From IMG/VR virus record IMGVR_UViG_3300037584_001685, positions 1 through 20,084 of that record: 20,084 nt of DNA; one strand, 5' to 3'. The translations under genes were made by a program, and so were the position numbers. Of this stretch, positions 12,908 to 20,084 are shown one piece after another. The notes beneath the pieces were generated by a model. It was not told where the DNA came from, searched no databases, and saw nothing but the letters and a program-made list of their open reading frames with translations. The stretch is from a virus. The number at the start of each line of letters is the position of its first letter. The stretch's first letter is position 1.

Positions 12908-13137
12908 TGGCGCAAATTGAAGTTCCCGCTCCGAGACTGCCAGAGGCTCCAGAAGAGTACGATCCGGTATACATGCAGGATTTGTTACGAGCTTTGGAGA
13001 CTTTTATTTCTCAGGAAAGAACCCCGGGGAAAATTCGCGGGACGGCCATAACTCTGACTAACCTGCCCACTAGCTCAGCTAATTTAGAGTCAGGAGCTTT
13101 GTTTAACGATAGTGGAACAGTGAAGATTGTTACTTAA
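12907..13137 (+). CDS. 76-residue conserved companion of the hub protein
   Basis: The product begins MAQIEVPAPRLPEAPEEYDP, has a helix (YMQDLLRALETFISQE, residues 22-37) and ends with a short beta unit, IRGTAITLTNLPTSS then ESGALFNDSGTVKIVT. I recall small proteins with the same plan (Pro-rich start, LxRALxxF helix, RGTxLTLTNLPT, GxLFxxxGxVKI) immediately downstream of the hub-type gene in marine phages, always unnamed. The ATG overlaps the hub stop (TAATG), so the two are co-translated. The helix followed by a small beta unit suggests a structural plug or collar subunit or an assembly helper. The reading frame is firm, while the function is unknown. Confidence 0.72.
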   Translation: MAQIEVPAPRLPEAPEEYDPVYMQDLLRALETFISQERTPGKIRGTAITLTNLPTSSANLESGALFNDSGTVKIVT

Positions 13138-13161
13138 TAAAAAGTAAGGTAAGATTCAGCC

Positions 13162-15321
13162 ATGGGACAATCTATTCAAAAACAGGACATGCTCAGCGTA
13201 CCGTCAGGAGGCATCGCTGATTTTTACATGTCTGATGAAGCTATTGCTGCAATTGAGCAGGAAGAGGCACAAAAAGCCTTTGGTTCTGAAGGGGTTGCAG
13301 CCTTTGATGGTGTCGCCAAGAGGATGGCCTCTTACGGTCGTTTTGGCGATGACCGCATTGTTCACGTCGAAAGCGGCGAGATCGTCGTGCCGCGGGCCCT
13401 GATCGAGCAAAGCCCTGAACTGAAGGAGTCCATCTTCTCGCACCTTCGGGAGCAAGGTGTAGAAGACCCCGAGCGGTATGTCGTGGGCTCCTCGGCCAAT
13501 AGCTTGAACCCTGAGACAGGCCTGCCTGAGTTCTTTTTGAGCAAGATTGTCAAAGGTGTTAAAAAAGCTTTTAAAGGCGTCGGCAAGGTTTTGAAGAAAG
13601 TCGCGCCGGTTGTCCTGCCCCTTGTTTTGGCAAGCACACCTCTCGGCCCTGTGTATGGCGCAGCAATGGGATCGGGCATTAGCACTTTAATTCAAGGCGG
13701 CAGCGCAGAAGACGCTTTGAAAAGCGCTGTCATAGCGGGCGGAACAGGGGCGTTGTTTAAAGGGTTCACCGGAGATGCCGGTTCTTTTGGCAAGAACGTC
13801 AGCGCCGCCTTCTCTGACCCTGTGGGACGTTTTAGTCAGACTCTTTCCGGAGACGGTGGCTTCTTTGGTGACTATAAGCCCGTGACCGCTCCGCCTATCA
13901 CCTCAGATCCGTCAACAGGTCTTCCTGACTACACTGTCTCCGATAGTGCGTTGGGGGACACCTCACCGGGTTCAAAGATCTCGGCCCTCGAATCTATTCA
14001 AGAAACGATCATGCCGTCAGATCCAACCTCGGCACAAATTGCCCAAAAATCTCAAGAGCTTATGAGCATCAACCCGAAGCTGACTAGCTCGGATGCAATC
14101 GCTCTAGCTCAGAAAGAGTTAACACCCGGATTCCTGCGAAAGTACGGGCCCAGTATAGCTTTGGCTGGTCTGGGAGCAGGGGCTTTGGGCGCTTTCGATG
14201 CCCCCGAGGTAGAAGAGGAAGAGTATGTCACGGGTGCTGACCTTCTGGCTCAAAACCCAGAGAAGTATGGGTTTGCGCCGGAACAGTTGAGATATCTTCC
14301 AGACTACAACCCATTTGTGCCGCCACCGGATAGACGAGTACCCGTCATGCAAGCTGCTGAAGGCGGCGTCGTGGGCGGATTGCGCGGTCTTGCTGAGTAT
14401 TCTGAAGATGTAGTTGGCAATCTAAATCAGATGATGTATGGCGGGCAGGGCCCGAGCAGCACGGCTACTGCGGCACCGACACTGCCTCCTATCGCGCCCC
14501 CAGCGGCTACTGCGCCATCTGGTCCCTTATTCGGTGGGGGCGGAACGGCTGTTTCTTCAATGCCCGCACCGATCACTGCGGTTCCTGTTCCTCCTACTCC
14601 GCCAAACCCAAGTGGCCCTAGTTTTGGCACAAGGCCAAATGAGTTTAATCTCACTGACCAAATGCTAAGACTTCCTCCCACAATGGATCCCCGGCCTTCT
14701 GTTAGCCCAATCAATCGCACCCCCGGTATAGGTGGTGGAAGCGGCCCCGTGGTTGATACGTTTGTTCGTCCGGAGAATTATGTTGGCAACCCGGCCCCTA
14801 ATATTCCGACTCCTAATCTTGAAGAGCGGATCTTATCGTTGAACGATATGTCCTTGCTTGGTATGGCTACGCCAACTTATATGCCCTTGGATCGTGGCGA
14901 TGGCATGGATCAGTTTGGCCGTCCCATACAGAGTCAATTAACTGATGCGGAGAGGTCGCAAGCGAAACAAGATCAGACACTTAGGCAGGAAGAGCTCCAA
15001 GCACTTCTTCAAGAAAGACGTAACCAACCCAGCAGTTCCCTTTTCTCTAATTTAGGCATATCGGGATTGGCCTCTTTAGGCCCAAACATCTTCTCCGGCT
15101 ACGCAGAAGGCGGCGAGATATTCCCTCGCCGCACTGGCGGTATCATGCCGGATGAGGGTGTTCCAGACAAAGACAGTGTCCGAGCGATGCTGATGCCGGG
15201 CGAGTTTGTGATGACTACAGATGCCGTCAAGGGCCTTGGCAACGGTGATAATGATCAAGGCATCCGCAAAATGTATGATATGATGCGAGGCCTTGAGGCT
15301 AAAGGGAAGGCGATGGCGTAA
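13162..15321 (+). CDS. Large virion protein with cationic/hydrophobic segment; candidate DNA-ejection (internal virion) protein
   Basis: This 719-residue protein sits after the only sizeable spacer in the window (24 bases). Residues about 65-125 contain HVESGEIVVPRALIEQSPEL and SSANSLNPETGLPEFF, a block I recall from large tail or ejection proteins of marine phages. Residues 128-147 are Lys-rich and amphipathic (KIVKGVKKAFKGVGKVLKKV), followed by the hydrophobic APVVLPLVLASTPLGPVYG and Gly/Ala-rich helices. This arrangement suits a segment that inserts into or crosses a membrane. A Pro-rich, low-complexity part (about residues 430-520) is followed by a C-terminal block with YAEGGEIFPRR (647-657) and MLMPGEFVMTTDAVKGLG, similar to C-terminal motifs in tape-measure-like proteins. 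Its place after the hub gene supports an internal or ejection role, but a tape measure is an alternative. Confidence 0.6.
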   Translation: MGQSIQKQDMLSVPSGGIADFYMSDEAIAAIEQEEAQKAFGSEGVAAFDGVAKRMASYGRFGDDRIVHVESGEIVVPRALIEQSPELKESIFSHLREQGVEDPERYVVGSSANSLNPETGLPEFFLSKIVKGVKKAFKGVGKVLKKVAPVVLPLVLASTPLGPVYGAAMGSGISTLIQGGSAEDALKSAVIAGGTGALFKGFTGDAGSFGKNVSAAFSDPVGRFSQTLSGDGGFFGDYKPVTAPPITSDPSTGLPDYTVSDSALGDTSPGSKISALESIQETIMPSDPTSAQIAQKSQELMSINPKLTSSDAIALAQKELTPGFLRKYGPSIALAGLGAGALGAFDAPEVEEEEYVTGADLLAQNPEKYGFAPEQLRYLPDYNPFVPPPDRRVPVMQAAEGGVVGGLRGLAEYSEDVVGNLNQMMYGGQGPSSTATAAPTLPPIAPPAATAPSGPLFGGGGTAVSSMPAPITAVPVPPTPPNPSGPSFGTRPNEFNLTDQMLRLPPTMDPRPSVSPINRTPGIGGGSGPVVDTFVRPENYVGNPAPNIPTPNLEERILSLNDMSLLGMATPTYMPLDRGDGMDQFGRPIQSQLTDAERSQAKQDQTLRQEELQALLQERRNQPSSSLFSNLGISGLASLGPNIFSGYAEGGEIFPRRTGGIMPDEGVPDKDSVRAMLMPGEFVMTTDAVKGLGNGDNDQGIRKMYDMMRGLEAKGKAMA

Positions 15322-16148
15322 TGGCTACAGATACTGTTATTCAAAGATCAGCGCCCGAGTTTGAAGCCTACATTTTAGGTCTCATGGAGCGGGCAAAGGG
15401 GCTATCCGAGCAGGAAAAAGAACTGCCCGGCTTTGAAGTCGCCGGTATGACCGACCTACAGTTGGCCGCGCTAAACCGAGCGGGGACCGGCATTGGGGCA
15501 TATCAAGATTATTTGGACCGTGCAGATGCCGCAGTAACAGGTGCAGGTCGGAAACTTACTCAAGATGAAATATCTGAGTATATGAATCCGTTCCAAGACA
15601 CGATTCAAAAAGAAATTATGCGGGCTTATGATGAGCAGCAAGCTCAACAGGGTCTTGCGAATGTTATTCAAGGTGGTGGGGCCGCTGCTTTTGGGGATAG
15701 AGGCGACCTTCTTCGGGGGAAGGTTGAGCAAGGAAGGTCGGATGCTTTAGCTCGCGCTGCGGCAGAAAACTACATGAACGCTGCGGGTATGGCAGAGCGC
15801 CAGCTTGGCAGAGAGGCTGCTATGGGCCAAGGGATTGCATCCTTGGGCCGAATGGGTCAGGAGCTAGGACAAGATCAAACGCGGTTTATGTTTGACGTTG
15901 GGGAGCTGGAGCGTATGTATAATCAGGCGGGCTTAGATGCTACCCGTCAGACGCAGTTGGCACAACTGTACGAGCCGGAGCAGCGCATGTCTTACCTTTC
16001 AGATATTTTCAGAGGAGTTCCTTCTGGTTCGCAGACAATAAGCAAATCCGCGGATCCGTCTGTTTCTCCTTTCCAACAATATGCTGGTTTAGGCATTGCG
16101 GGCTTGTCCGCAGCAGCGGGCGCACAGAAAGCGGGGCTTTTCGGATGA
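15321..16148 (+). CDS. Gln/Ala-rich helical virion protein; candidate internal virion (ejection) protein
   Basis: The 275-residue protein is mostly helical. It contains AGMTDLQLAALNRAGTGIGA (about residues 41-60), EYMNPFQDTIQKEIMRAYDE (about 86-105), a Gln-rich helix, a GGGAAAFGDRGDLLRG turn and a C-terminal hydrophobic Gly/Ala segment, FQQYAGLGIAGLSAAAGAQK. I recall the sequence theme (L)-S/T-x-(L)-Q-x-x-A-x-x-x-A-x-x-G-(I/V)-G-x-Y, then YMNP(F/Y)Q, followed by an AFG-x-R-x-D/S motif, from internal or head-tail proteins of marine podoviruses. The gene overlaps both neighbours (TAATG, ATGA) and sits among other large Ala/Gly-rich genes. The short hydrophobic tail could contact the host membrane. 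The function is inferred from recalled family features and context. Confidence 0.58.
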   Translation: MATDTVIQRSAPEFEAYILGLMERAKGLSEQEKELPGFEVAGMTDLQLAALNRAGTGIGAYQDYLDRADAAVTGAGRKLTQDEISEYMNPFQDTIQKEIMRAYDEQQAQQGLANVIQGGGAAAFGDRGDLLRGKVEQGRSDALARAAAENYMNAAGMAERQLGREAAMGQGIASLGRMGQELGQDQTRFMFDVGELERMYNQAGLDATRQTQLAQLYEPEQRMSYLSDIFRGVPSGSQTISKSADPSVSPFQQYAGLGIAGLSAAAGAQKAGLFG

Positions 16149-19072
16149 TGAATCGAGGTGTACTGAAACGTCAGATGTTTGCCAAGGGCGGAGCGGCGTT
16201 CCCGGATTTGAACAAGGACGGCAATATCACACAGGCCGACATCCTGATGGGCCGTGGTGTAGAGTTTAAGCAAGAGGGCGGGATTGCAGGTATGATGCAG
16301 CCGCCTGCCGCAGCGCAGCTTGACCCGCAGGTTGTCGATCAGATGCTGACAGCGGCAAGTCAGACCACCGGTGACCTTGAGGGTGCTCAAGACTTTGAAC
16401 AGATGATGAACATGGTCCGCGGTGATGATGCCTCCATGGGTGAGCGCCGCGAGGAGCTGGCCGGTGTGGTTGGCCCCGAAGATGCCATGCAGACACCAGA
16501 GTCGGTTCTGGCACTTGTGCAGCCGGTCATGCAGATCGCTGCTGTAGATCAGGGAATTGGTGAGCTGGCACAGCAAGAGATGCAGCAGCCGATGCAAGGC
16601 CCGATGGCTGGCGGCATCATGGAAAATGTTGCGCCGCCCGCGGCCCCTGCACCTGTTCCAATGGGAGGGCCCCCGCCCGTAAATTTTAAGGATGGCGGGC
16701 TGGTCCGCCGAGGCGACAACCAGCCGGTTCAAAAGTTCCAGTTTGGCGGAACCGATTACGCTACGCTCTTGTCTGGTACGGTAGGCGATCTTCCCGGACA
16801 ACGGTTTAGGCGAATGATGCAAGATGTTGTGTTTGAAAATGCTGCCGTAGCGGAACAACAGGCGGCGGCTCGTGCGGCTTTGAGCCCTGCTGCGGCAGCG
16901 GCTTTGCCAAAGCCTGAGCCAAAACGAGGCGACGGCAGTCGTCTGCGCGAGCTGATGGAAGCGCAGCGCGAGCTCTATCGCGAGTATGGACTTGGAGATC
17001 CCGCAGCTCGTGCGGCTGAGCGCGAAGATCAGCGGAAGATGACGCAAGCTCAGATGTTGTTTGATATTGCTAACACCGCGCTGACCTTCGCTGCGCCCAT
17101 GCAGGGCGAAAGAGCGGGTTTGAGCCCTGCCGAGCGTCTGGCTATGGCCGCTACGCAGACTCAACTGCCACAGACCATTGGTGCCCGGGCACAGGCTCAA
17201 CTTGAGGCAGACCGTGCATCTAAGAAAGAAGAGCGGACGTTAGATCTTGCAGCGCTTCAGTCGGCGGAGACGAAACTAGCGGCAGAGGTCGCTTCTCAAG
17301 ATGCCCGCGACTTGGCCTTGGCTAAGAAGACACCAGAAAAAGCGGATCGCGTAAAACTTGTCATTCCAGACGGTGACGGTGAAAAAGTCGTTGGGACTTA
17401 CGACCTAAGCAAGCCCGCGGATGTTGCAAAATACGACGCAAAGATGGCGGAGTTTGCAGAAAAAGGTATTAATGCATACCCGATCACGGCGTCTCCCCGC
17501 CAGACTCGTGAGCGCGAGATTGTTCTGTATAACGAGGCGGATGGCAGTACATCCCCGATATTTGACATTGGCTCGGAAGCCGGGCGCAAAGCGCGTGACG
17601 CATGGAAAGAAGAAAATCCTTTGCCCGAGGGTCAGTCCTATCGAGAAATGGGGCCACCTACTGCCCCAGCTCCGGATCGCCCAATCAGCGAGCGGGACTT
17701 CTTCAAACAGTTTGGCTACAGCTACAAAGCATTTGGCGAGTTGTCTGCGGACATGCAGAAATATGTACGCGGCCTTCCGGTTCTTACTGATAAGGACTTC
17801 TTCGCCAAGTACGGCATGACCAAGGCTGAGCTCGATGCTCTGGATCCAGAACTCAAGAAATACTTCATGGGCTTCCCGGTCCTTACCGACAAGGATTACT
17901 TTGCCAAGTACGGCATGGACAAGGCAGCATTCGACGCTCTGCCAGTCGACACAAAGAACCGCCTGTCCAAGGTTTCCCCCGAGCGAGAAATTCGAGTTAT
18001 CAACGATCAGATTATCGATGTTACCGAGGGCAGCGCCCCGGTCGCTATCTTCGGCGATCCGGAGGTCAAGACTCTTACGGTTGGCAGCGAGGTCATCGAC
18101 ATCACCGATCCAAACGATGTCAAAGTCATATTCGGCAACAAGAAGCGCGATATTCGTGTCGTGCGTGGCGAGCTTGTCGAGATTCCGGCAGATGGCGGCA
18201 AGCCTATCAAGATCTTTGGCGAGCGTGTGCCGCCTACCGGAACCTTTGAGAACATGATCCTCAAGACCGGTGAGAACATCATCGTCAAGAAGGTTGGCGA
18301 TAAGCTGTATGATAAAACTGGGGCAGAGATCAACCTCAACACCGACGCTTATGATGGTGCGGTTCTGGTCAGCAAGGACAAGGCGTTCATGGAGTCCAAG
18401 ATGGCCTCTAGTCAAGCCGCCGCGGGCGCACGGCTGGAAGAGGTGCGACAGCAGCAAAGCGACCGAGCGTTGCGCGGGGTTCTTGGAGGGAACAACTCTA
18501 CGGTTAATTCTCGTGTCGAGGCTATGGGTGGGCAGGCTCTGTCCCCCGAAACTAACGCTGTTGTCTTTGACGCCCTTAACGCTGCTCGTCAAGGTGTTGG
18601 CTTCTATAACAAACTTAAACAAAGCGTCAGTGAATATGGCGGTGCACTTGTACCCGCGCTTCAAAATGCTTTTGCGGACAAGGTGGAAGCGGGGAACTTC
18701 ATAGACTCTGTATTTGTCCTTGGTCGTGTCGCCCTAGCGCAGAGCCCGCGGTTTGCAGAGGGTGAACAAACACGCCTTGCTGACTTGTTCCCGAGTACTC
18801 AACGTCTTCTGGCTAACCCAGAAAACGCTGTTCGTAAGCTTGTTGGCCTCAAGCGCATGATGCAGTTCGAGCTCGAACAAAACTTGCAAATACTAGCCAA
18901 CAGCACAGACCGTTCTATACGGCGTCAGGCGGAACAGTCGGTTTACGCTATCGACGGTGTTCTGAAGATGCTGGAGACCATCCCGGACCGGGGTGTTGTT
19001 TCCACCCCGGTGGCTGATGAAACAATTCAAGCAATTATGCAATCGCAAGCTGCGGCACAGGGGAGTAACTGA
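16145..19072 (+). CDS. Large modular virion protein with dockerin-like Ca-binding loop and tandem repeats
   Basis: The 975-residue product starts at ATG 16145 overlapping the previous TGA; ATG 16148 is an equally possible start one codon later. Residues 21-32 (DLNKDGNITQAD) fit an EF-hand/dockerin calcium loop, with ligands D21, N23, D25, N27, T29 and D32. The motif aromatic-x-x-(x)-GG appears four times in the first 202 residues. About residues 230-420 are helical and charged, probably coiled coil. Three 33-residue helical repeats span 518-616 (DFFxKYGM-type) and three beta repeats of about 27 residues span 614-693, each ending with a hydrophobic-hydrophobic-FG. The final 270 residues are helical. 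There is no lysozyme or transglycosylase signature. A role as an internal virion or ejection-complex protein is inferred from size and context. Confidence 0.62.
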   Translation: MMNRGVLKRQMFAKGGAAFPDLNKDGNITQADILMGRGVEFKQEGGIAGMMQPPAAAQLDPQVVDQMLTAASQTTGDLEGAQDFEQMMNMVRGDDASMGERREELAGVVGPEDAMQTPESVLALVQPVMQIAAVDQGIGELAQQEMQQPMQGPMAGGIMENVAPPAAPAPVPMGGPPPVNFKDGGLVRRGDNQPVQKFQFGGTDYATLLSGTVGDLPGQRFRRMMQDVVFENAAVAEQQAAARAALSPAAAAALPKPEPKRGDGSRLRELMEAQRELYREYGLGDPAARAAEREDQRKMTQAQMLFDIANTALTFAAPMQGERAGLSPAERLAMAATQTQLPQTIGARAQAQLEADRASKKEERTLDLAALQSAETKLAAEVASQDARDLALAKKTPEKADRVKLVIPDGDGEKVVGTYDLSKPADVAKYDAKMAEFAEKGINAYPITASPRQTREREIVLYNEADGSTSPIFDIGSEAGRKARDAWKEENPLPEGQSYREMGPPTAPAPDRPISERDFFKQFGYSYKAFGELSADMQKYVRGLPVLTDKDFFAKYGMTKAELDALDPELKKYFMGFPVLTDKDYFAKYGMDKAAFDALPVDTKNRLSKVSPEREIRVINDQIIDVTEGSAPVAIFGDPEVKTLTVGSEVIDITDPNDVKVIFGNKKRDIRVVRGELVEIPADGGKPIKIFGERVPPTGTFENMILKTGENIIVKKVGDKLYDKTGAEINLNTDAYDGAVLVSKDKAFMESKMASSQAAAGARLEEVRQQQSDRALRGVLGGNNSTVNSRVEAMGGQALSPETNAVVFDALNAARQGVGFYNKLKQSVSEYGGALVPALQNAFADKVEAGNFIDSVFVLGRVALAQSPRFAEGEQTRLADLFPSTQRLLANPENAVRKLVGLKRMMQFELEQNLQILANSTDRSIRRQAEQSVYAIDGVLKMLETIPDRGVVSTPVADETIQAIMQSQAAAQGSN
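16205..16240 (+). other. Dockerin/EF-hand-like calcium-binding loop
   Basis: The twelve codons encode D-L-N-K-D-G-N-I-T-Q-A-D. Loop positions 1, 3, 5, 7, 9 and 12 carry Asp, Asn, Asp, Asn, Thr and Asp, with Gly at 6 and Ile at 8, as expected for a functional loop. Asp at position 12 is the dockerin rather than the classical EF-hand choice. Confidence 0.7.
17696..17994 (+). repeat. Three tandem 33-residue (99-bp) repeats in the 975-residue protein
   Basis: Units begin at residues 518 (DFFKQFGY), 551 (DFFAKYGM) and 584 (DYFAKYGM), exactly 33 residues apart. Each holds an (F/Y)G turn, a helix of the type KAxxDAL/KAFGEL, and a LPVLTDKD/FPVLTDKD linker. The second and third units are the most alike; the first is diverged. 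Confidence 0.8.
17984..18223 (+). repeat. Three beta repeats of about 27 residues
   Basis: Each unit has a strand with V-x-(N/G)-(D/S/G)-x-(I/V/L)-(I/V)-(D/E)-(V/I), a variable turn, and a strand ending (A/V/K)-I-FG. The FG dipeptides fall at residues 636, 663 and 691. They directly follow the 33-residue helical repeats. Confidence 0.72.
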
Positions 19073-20084
19073 TGGCTGAAAATCCGGTCTCTGTGTTTTC
19101 TGAAAATAGTCCCTTCCAGACTATTGAGTTCAGCCCGGAAGAGGTGCAGTTCGCATATGATCGACATGGTGCAGGGACCGAAAAAACCTTAGCACAGGCC
19201 ACGGCGGCGATTTTGAACAACATGCCTCAATACCAAGGCATGGCGGACTACACTGACCTGATGATGGGCACTGCCCCCATTTTGGACATGGTGCCTTTGC
19301 CACCACAAGAGCGCGGTAAAGCGGTAACTGACGATCAGATCCTTCGCCTGTTTACCAGCATGAAGGGCCTTGGCGATCCGGGAGCTCCAACAGAAACAGA
19401 TGCGTTTCTTTCCGGCCTAACCCGTGGTACAGCCGCGACCGCCACAGGTGTTTTAGGCGCAAAAATGGCCGCTAGTGCTGCCCCGCCATATGTGCCTCTT
19501 CCGGGGCCCCTAGCTCCTCTAGGTGTGTTCTCCAAGCCGGTAGCCGGGGTAGCCGGATTTCTTGGCGGCTCTATTCTTGGAGACCTATTCGTCGGATCTC
19601 CCTTGTCCCGACAGATGTTTACAGGTCTGGAAGACGTTCAGCTCACACCCTCGGCGGAAGCAACTTACAGGGGATATGAATCTGGGGGCAACATTACTCC
19701 GATGCTCCTGTCCCTGCCGTTTCTTGCCCCCAAAGCAGCTCTGAGCACCGCAGGCTATGTAAAAAAGCTGCCCTTGGCTAATCAAGTCACGGTGCTGTCC
19801 GCGGACGATATGGCTAACCCGATGGTCACAAAGTATCTGGCGGGCAAAGTAGCTGGAGCTCCGACTACTCGTCAGTATCTAACTCTGCGAGACAAGATTT
19901 TCCGCGAAGCCAAAGAGGCCGGGCAAGAAATCACCCTGAAAGAGGCGGCTAAACAGGCTGCACAAGAACTCAATCGGTCAGGTGCACTTGTCCGCGGGAC
20001 CTCCGGCTTTATTAATTTTGCGGAAAAAGCTCTAGTAAGTGGCGGGCAATCATTCAGAGCTTTGAGCCCCGGCAGAAAAGCCGG
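19072..20084 (+). CDS. N-terminal part of a large virion protein (3' end outside window)
   Basis: The ATG overlaps the previous TGA (TGATG). The frame stays open to the end of the window, giving at least 337 residues. The start is MAENPVSVFSENSPFQTIEF. Residues about 125-170 are rich in Ala, Gly and Pro, hydrophobic and nearly uncharged (LTRGTAATATGVLGAKMAAS, then APLGVFSKPVAGVAGF and LGGSILGDLFVG), which looks like glycine-zipper membrane-associating helices. A further hydrophobic segment (about 208-225) contains PMLLSLPFLAPKAALS. The end is helical and charged. I recall an arrangement of this sort at the start of the giant internal proteins of marine podoviruses, which are thought to form part of the DNA-ejection apparatus. 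No enzymatic motif is seen in this part; any catalytic domain would lie downstream. Confidence 0.6.
   Translation, partial: MAENPVSVFSENSPFQTIEFSPEEVQFAYDRHGAGTEKTLAQATAAILNNMPQYQGMADYTDLMMGTAPILDMVPLPPQERGKAVTDDQILRLFTSMKGLGDPGAPTETDAFLSGLTRGTAATATGVLGAKMAASAAPPYVPLPGPLAPLGVFSKPVAGVAGFLGGSILGDLFVGSPLSRQMFTGLEDVQLTPSAEATYRGYESGGNITPMLLSLPFLAPKAALSTAGYVKKLPLANQVTVLSADDMANPMVTKYLAGKVAGAPTTRQYLTLRDKIFREAKEAGQEITLKEAAKQAAQELNRSGALVRGTSGFINFAEKALVSGGQSFRALSPGRKA

Noticed and set aside
15992-17200. A 402-codon open frame on the - strand, and a 419-codon one at 17405-18664
   Set aside because: Both lie opposite the 975-residue gene, have low-complexity Arg/His/Leu-rich translations, no ribosome-binding site arrangement like the real genes, and no recognisable motif. 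They are explained by codon bias of the + strand gene.
16145-19072. Possible peptidoglycan-cleaving domain in the 975-residue protein
   Set aside because: I looked for transglycosylase, lysozyme and peptidase motifs and found none that could be supported.
20063-20084. CCGGC/GCCGG hairpin at the window end
   Set aside because: It is within an open coding frame with no U-run visible, and the window stops there, so a terminator cannot be claimed.

Overview
The window is a dense, one-strand block of late (virion structure) genes from a tailed double-stranded DNA phage or prophage. All 25 genes lie on the + strand. No gap exceeds about 24 bases, and most neighbours overlap by 1 or 4 bases (TAATG, TGATG, ATGA). 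I see no RNA genes, insertion sequences, CRISPR, integrase, lysis or replication genes. Several protein signatures are ones I recall from uncultured marine phages and phages of marine alphaproteobacteria: a fibre repeat with an IYHNGSN-type motif, the GEQAGTWGTTTNTN and APQLGGNLD motifs, the N-terminus MPLTKLQFKPGIN, and an LNPETGLPEF motif. The roughly balanced base composition (about 41-59% G+C in hand-counted stretches) argues against a very AT-rich host such as Pelagibacter. Host and phage family are inferences; podovirus-like is my best guess.

Region 1 (1-7324) is a fibre and appendage array. It opens with the C-terminal part of a large tail fibre. Small genes (about 116-176 codons) follow from at least four sequence families: one IPIPAGSS-type protein, two MPFIG/MPYIG proteins, five KAW/DSFN-type beta proteins and two beta-sandwich-like proteins. 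Between them sit two tail-assembly-chaperone-like genes and one conserved gene of unknown role. The array ends with a 367-residue receptor-binding-type fibre and a 58-residue gene. Most of the small proteins share a short N-terminal pattern (S-x-L-x-V-x-T-I). The five DSFN-type genes all end in Gly-Asp-Leu-Ala/Thr, encoded by a near-identical DNA word, GGAGACCTCGCAT. That word also supplies the ribosome-binding site of the next gene. In four genes tested by hand, base composition falls sharply (from 53-59% to 41-43% G+C) just after the conserved N-terminal segment. The picture is a string of interchangeable adhesin cassettes with fixed ends and variable middles.

Region 2 (7324-10629) holds three longer fibre-like proteins: a 360-residue protein made of about 14 repeats of roughly 20 residues with a Trp-rich tail, a 281-residue fibre with marine-phage signatures, and a 458-residue Thr/Ser/Gly-rich fibre with an internal duplication.

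Region 3 (10634-20084) contains the core tail and candidate DNA-ejection genes: a 757-residue tail hub or stabilisation candidate, a 76-residue conserved companion, a 719-residue protein with a cationic/hydrophobic membrane-active-looking segment, a 275-residue Gln/Ala-rich protein, a 975-residue protein with a dockerin-like calcium loop and two sets of tandem repeats, and the N-terminal 337 residues of a probably very large protein cut by the window end. The order hub, small gene, several large Ala/Gly-rich proteins resembles the internal-virion-protein region of podoviruses, but these assignments rest on context and recalled motifs, not on a database search.
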